From contig CAMIIY010000058.1 in NCBI GenBank assembly GCA_946221045.1, positions 1 to 9,112 of the forward strand: a stretch of 9,112 nucleotides of DNA, written 5' to 3'. The notes below the pieces were generated by a model, which did not search any database, was not told the origin of the DNA, and saw nothing but the letters and a program-made list of their open reading frames with translations. Position numbers and translations under genes: made by a program. The stretch is from an uncultured Oceanospirillaceae bacterium (GTDB lineage: Bacteria > Pseudomonadota > Gammaproteobacteria > Pseudomonadales > Balneatricaceae). Positions within the stretch are counted from its first letter, which is position 1. The number at the start of each line of letters is the position of its first letter. Below, piece after piece: positions 5,901 through 9,112 of the stretch.

Positions 5901-8359
5901 AGCTGCTGCCGTAACAGTCGGTAACTTGCTGCCAGACTTTTGGGGCGATGGCTCAGCCAGCCCATTGCCACAAACAGCACAAGGCTGCCCAGCGGCAGGG
6001 CCCACCAAAGCATTGGATGTAACACTGGCTCCAGTTCCAGCAGGCGTTGGTGTACGGGCCATAAGCTCAGCTCAGTAATGGCGACCGCCAGTAAACCGGT
6101 ACAGCCGCCGGTGAGAGCCAGTTCCAGCAGATCCAGCTGACGACAACGGGCCGCACTGGCTCCCAGGGTTCTCAATAAAGCATTTTCTTTCTGCCGGTGT
6201 TCCAGTTCCTGATGCAAGGTGGTGTAAACCAGCAGTAGCGCGGCCAGCGCCGCCAGTAACAGCAACAGAGTGGATAACTGGGCCAGTTGCCCCAGCAGGG
6301 TCTGCAGCTGATTCAGCAGTTGTCGGACGTCGATCAGTGTCAGTGTCGGGTGGTTCTGCAGCAGATTACGGCTGATCTCACCGGCTCGTTCTCCCAAATG
6401 AAAGCTGGTAATAAAACTCGCGGGCAGTTCATTCAGTTGCGCGGGTGTGAAAATATAAAAGAAGTTGGGCTGGAACGAATCCCAACGCAATGTCCGCAGA
6501 CTGTTGATGGGTACTTCAACGCGGGTGCCACCAATATCAAACCCCAGCACATCGCCGACGTTCAGGCCCAGCTCCCCGGCCAGTTTCTCCTCTACTGAAA
6601 CACCGGGCCGGTCGGCTTGCCATTGCCCTGCAGTCAGGTTGTTATGGTCGGGGATCTGGTGTGCCCAGGTGAGGTTAAGCTCACGATTCAGCGAACCGTG
6701 GCTGAGCTGCTCGGTGTTCAGTGTGTCCGCTAATGGAGCCTGATTCAGCGCAGTTAAGCGACCACGGTAGATGGGCCAAAGCTGGGTTTCGATGTCGGCC
6801 TGTTGCAGGATGCCGAGTATGTCATCGGTTTCCCAGGGCTGTACGTTAATCAGAAAGTGGTCTGGTGTACTGGCAGGTAATTCGGCACGCCAGCGCTGCA
6901 TCAGATCGGTCAGGGCCAGGTAGTTGATACTGAGCAGGCTGAGCAGCAGGCAGGTGACCGGTATCTGCAACCGGTACCAGCGTTGTTGTTGCTGAATCCG
7001 GCTTTGCAGCAGGTTGCCCAGATATAAGCGGTTCTGTAGCAATCGACCAAACAGGCCCATCAGGCGCGACCCCAGCCAGGCGATCAGCAGCGCACTCAGT
7101 AATAAAATGCCTATCAGTAACAGGCTAAGCACAAGGCTGTTCAGATAGAACAGGCCACTCAACAGCACAAACCCTGCTAACACCAGATAACTGACCCGGA
7201 CCGGATAGCCACTGCGCTGCAGTTGTTCGTGAAACAGGTCGGCAGGGGCTGTGCTGCAGAGCTGATTCAGGGCAGGCAGTGTCAGGGCGATGACCAGAAT
7301 GCCACCCAATGCGGGACCCATCAGATAAAACAGGGGCCGTGTCGCAGGGATCGGTTGTGGCAACAGGTCGGCCAGCAGCAGAAACAGGCCCTGTTGTGCC
7401 ACAAAGGCGAGCAGTGTCCCGGCCAGAGCAGCGATCAGCCAGTACCCTAATACCTGTAGCAGATAAACCGCCGCGAGCTGCGAGCGGTTCAGACCCAGAG
7501 TGCGCAGCAATGCGGCGCGCCAGTTTTGCAGCCGGGTAAAGCGACGCAGACTGAGGAAAATGGTCAGGCCTGAGATCAGCAGGGTAAGAAACGCCACCAG
7601 TTTCAGAAACGCGGAGGCCCGGCTCAGTGCGCTGCCGCGCCGATCTTCCTCCTCATCAATGGCGATCAGTCGCTCGCTGGTTGCCAGATCGTCTTTAAAT
7701 TGTTGTTGCAGGGTACTGATGGCCTCAGGTTCACCGGCAAATAACAGACGGTATTGGGCGCGTGATCCGGGCAGTAATAACCCGGTGGAGGCCAGGTCAT
7801 CGGCATGGATAATCGCCTGCGGGTTAAAGCTGACAAATCCCCGGCCTCGATCCGGGGAGCTGACCAGTGTATGACTGATAATAAAGTCGCGCTCGCCCAG
7901 CGTCAGCCGGTCTCCCAGCGCTAAGCCCAGTCGATCAAGAATAGCGGACTCAACCCAGATATGACCGGTTGCGGGTAATGCTAAGGTGTCGCTCGGCTGC
8001 AGGCGAATCTCCCCGCGCAATGGATAACCGGTCTGCGCGGCACGCAGAGATATGAGCAAAAATTGTTGTTCTGTGCTGGCCATGGTGGCCAGTTGGGTCA
8101 CGCCGCTGTGGCGGATACCCAGCCTGTCAGCAGCTTCTGAGCGTTGCGGGTCCAGGGGTCGGGTGCTTTGTAAAATTAGGTCGGCACCCAGAAGTTCTGC
8201 GCCTTTGCGACTGAGGCTGTGATCGAGCCGGTCGCCCATCACCGCCATCAGGCTGGTGGTCGAGATGGCCAGAATCAGCGCCAGAAACAGTGCCCGACAT
8301 TCCGGCAGAGCAAAACCGGCTCGGGTCTGTCTCAGCGCCAGCGCAATTAAAGCGCTCAT
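5897..8359 (-). CDS. ybbP: ABC transporter permease, YbbP/FtsX-like
   Basis: This is the membrane subunit of the YbbAP transporter, 820 residues against 804 in E. coli. TM1 (about 23-41) is followed by a large extracytoplasmic domain (about 45-245). Further helices lie near 252-271, 294-331, 343-362, 391-430 and 465-482, then a second soluble domain (about 490-685), and the last helices near 692-714, 745-765 and 784-801. The FtsX-type coupling motif LRTLG occurs twice (285-289, 729-733), consistent with duplicated FtsX-like halves. The second soluble domain has the YbbP-specific LNRELNLTW (557-565) and WDSFQPNFFYIF (626-637). FtsX/MacB-type permeases usually work as mechanotransmission or lipid/lipoprotein-handling devices; the substrate of YbbAP is not shown by this sequence. 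The start ATG overlaps the ybbA stop (ATGA), and the stop overlaps that of the convergent DUF748 gene. Confidence 0.94.
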   Translation of the reverse strand: MSALIALALRQTRAGFALPECRALFLALILAISTTSLMAVMGDRLDHSLSRKGAELLGADLILQSTRPLDPQRSEAADRLGIRHSGVTQLATMASTEQQFLLISLRAAQTGYPLRGEIRLQPSDTLALPATGHIWVESAILDRLGLALGDRLTLGERDFIISHTLVSSPDRGRGFVSFNPQAIIHADDLASTGLLLPGSRAQYRLLFAGEPEAISTLQQQFKDDLATSERLIAIDEEEDRRGSALSRASAFLKLVAFLTLLISGLTIFLSLRRFTRLQNWRAALLRTLGLNRSQLAAVYLLQVLGYWLIAALAGTLLAFVAQQGLFLLLADLLPQPIPATRPLFYLMGPALGGILVIALTLPALNQLCSTAPADLFHEQLQRSGYPVRVSYLVLAGFVLLSGLFYLNSLVLSLLLIGILLLSALLIAWLGSRLMGLFGRLLQNRLYLGNLLQSRIQQQQRWYRLQIPVTCLLLSLLSINYLALTDLMQRWRAELPASTPDHFLINVQPWETDDILGILQQADIETQLWPIYRGRLTALNQAPLADTLNTEQLSHGSLNRELNLTWAHQIPDHNNLTAGQWQADRPGVSVEEKLAGELGLNVGDVLGFDIGGTRVEVPINSLRTLRWDSFQPNFFYIFTPAQLNELPASFITSFHLGERAGEISRNLLQNHPTLTLIDVRQLLNQLQTLLGQLAQLSTLLLLLAALAALLLVYTTLHQELEHRQKENALLRTLGASAARCRQLDLLELALTGGCTGLLAVAITELSLWPVHQRLLELEPVLHPMLWWALPLGSLVLFVAMGWLSHRPKSLAASYRLLRQQL

Positions 8360-9057
8360 CGTGTCTGTTCCTGCAACAGACCGTTATCCAGATGGAAGAT
8401 GCGTTGGCAGCGTTGCGCCAGTGCCGGGTCATGGGTGATCAGAATCAGGGTGGTGCCTTCTGAGGCGTTCATCTGCAACAGTTGCTCAATAATCTGCTCG
8501 CCGGTGTGCTGATCCAGATTGCCGGTGGGTTCATCAGCAAACAATAGCGTGGGCCGGGTGGCAAAAGCCCTGGCAATGGCCACTCGTTGTTGTTCGCCAC
8601 CGGATAGCTGAGCCGGTTTGTGGTGTAGCCGGTGACTCAGTCCGACCTGTTCCAGTCTTGTGGTAGCGATTGATCTGGCTTGTTTGTTACCCAGAATTTG
8701 CAGTGGCAGCATGACATTGCCCAGCGCATCCAGTTCGGGTAACAGATGAAAGGACTGGAAGACAAAGCTGATTGATTCTGCACGGAAGGCCGCCTGTTGT
8801 TTGTCATTCAATTCAGTCAGGGTTCGGCCGCACAGTGCAATACTGCCCGCTGAGGGTTCATCCAGCCCGGCCAGCAGGCTCAGTAAAGAGGATTTTCCTG
8901 CGCCTGAAGGTCCGGTAATGGCCACGGTTTCCCCCGGTCTGATCTGCAGGTTGATCTGACTGAACAGATGGATGGGGCCTGCTTGAGTCTCAAACTGTTT
9001 TGCGACATCCTCAGCGTTAATGACATATTGAGTATCGACTGGATTGGAGAGGTCCAT
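8356..9057 (-). CDS. ybbA: ABC transporter ATP-binding protein, YbbA (LolD/MacB-type)
   Basis: This cytoplasmic ATPase subunit pairs with the YbbP permease encoded immediately downstream. Its 233 residues have the whole ABC set: Walker [10 protein letters not shown] (49-57), Q-loop [11 protein letters not shown] (Q101), signature LSGGEQQR (151-158), Walker B LLFADEP with the catalytic glutamate E176, D-loop around GNLD (179-182), and H-loop histidine H209 in ITHD. The VFQSFHLLP and DEPTGNLD forms are typical of the LolD/MacB/YbbA subfamily. All catalytic residues are present, so it should be active. The ATG at 9057 has only a weak GGA seven bases upstream. Its first residues (before about YVINAEDV) are not conserved in kind, but no better start codon follows. 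Its promoter must lie inside or beyond the divergent gene at the right edge. Confidence 0.95.
   Translation of the reverse strand: MDLSNPVDTQYVINAEDVAKQFETQAGPIHLFSQINLQIRPGETVAITGPSGAGKSSLLSLLAGLDEPSAGSIALCGRTLTELNDKQQAAFRAESISFVFQSFHLLPELDALGNVMLPLQILGNKQARSIATTRLEQVGLSHRLHHKPAQLSGGEQQRVAIARAFATRPTLLFADEPTGNLDQHTGEQIIEQLLQMNASEGTTLILITHDPALAQRCQRIFHLDNGLLQEQTR
8363..8381 (-). promoter_or_regulatory. Hairpin enclosing the ybbP ribosome binding site
   Basis: In the ybbA-ybbP mRNA, GUCUGUU (8381-8375) pairs perfectly with AACAGAC (8369-8363) around the loop GCAGG. The hairpin ends three bases before the ybbP AUG. The AGGA that would serve as Shine-Dalgarno lies in the loop and the first base of the 3' arm. 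Ribosomes finishing ybbA would melt it, which suggests translational coupling through the ATGA overlap. Folding is inferred from complementarity only. Confidence 0.45.
9000..9029 (+). promoter_or_regulatory. Candidate promoter for the divergent gene at the right edge
   Basis: TTGCGA (9000-9005, four of six) and CATATT (9024-9029, four of six) are separated by 18 bases. They would start a transcript about 20 bases before the ATG at 9056. Any promoter for this gene within reach has to lie in the ybbA coding sequence, as this one does. Both hexamers are imperfect. Confidence 0.35.
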
Positions 9058-9112
9058 GCTACGTCCGTTGTTGTTCCTGATCGTTTTAGCTGTGACTGGC
9101 CCGGTGTCGGGC
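9056..9112 (+). CDS. tesA: Start of a secreted protein, probably TesA (acyl-CoA thioesterase I / lysophospholipase L1), truncated
   Basis: Only the first 19 codons are in the window. They read as a signal peptide: M, one arginine, then a hydrophobic core (LLFLIVLAVTG). A strong ribosome binding site (GGAG at 9046-9049, six bases from the ATG) supports the start. The identity comes mainly from context: in many gammaproteobacteria tesA, a periplasmic SGNH/GDSL esterase, sits divergent from ybbA-ybbP. None of its catalytic motifs is visible here. The start codon interlocks with that of ybbA in the sequence CATG (9055-9058). Confidence 0.7.
   Translation, partial: MLRPLLFLIVLAVTGPVSG

Overview
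The window looks like ordinary chromosomal core sequence from a gammaproteobacterium, probably of the Pseudomonas/Oceanospirillales type. The reasons are a mid-50s GC content judged by eye, a Pseudomonas-type long biosynthetic threonine deaminase divergent from rpiA, and a divergent tesA / ybbA-ybbP cluster. No mobile element, CRISPR array, tRNA or rRNA is visible.

Layout. (1) Bases 1-303 hold a small, unrecognised membrane protein gene that may be cut by the left edge. (2) A convergent gap with a GC-rich stem-loop separates it from ilvA (362-1879, minus), the first enzyme of isoleucine synthesis. (3) ilvA and rpiA (2076-2747, plus) diverge from a shared intergenic region with a candidate -10 box for each. 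The rpiA start is set at 2076 rather than at an upstream in-frame ATG, because the best promoter lies between the two. (4) A strong hairpin terminator (2770-2800) follows rpiA. It is U-tailed in both directions and also closes a 39-codon minus-strand gene (2834-2953) for a single-pass membrane microprotein, the least expected object here. (5) A 247-base divergent spacer with three short dyads leads into a 899-residue AsmA-like/DUF748 envelope protein (3201-5900, plus). (6) Its stop codon overlaps the stop codon of the minus-strand ybbA-ybbP pair, an ABC transporter of the YbbAP (FtsX/MacB-like) class: permease 5897-8359, ATPase 8356-9057. (7) At the right edge a divergent gene begins at 9056, probably tesA, with its start codon interlocked with that of ybbA.

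How the genes work together. IlvA and RpiA are housekeeping metabolism (isoleucine; pentose phosphate pathway). YbbA and YbbP form one transporter, translated from overlapping ATGA start/stop codons, and are found beside tesA in many gammaproteobacteria. The DUF748 protein is probably an inner-membrane-anchored periplasmic protein of the AsmA-like group linked to envelope lipid homeostasis. I see no clear novel multi-gene system. The observations worth checking are the microprotein, the dyads next to it, a hairpin covering the ybbP ribosome binding site, the two lone cysteines in the DUF748 protein, and the interlocked start and stop codons.
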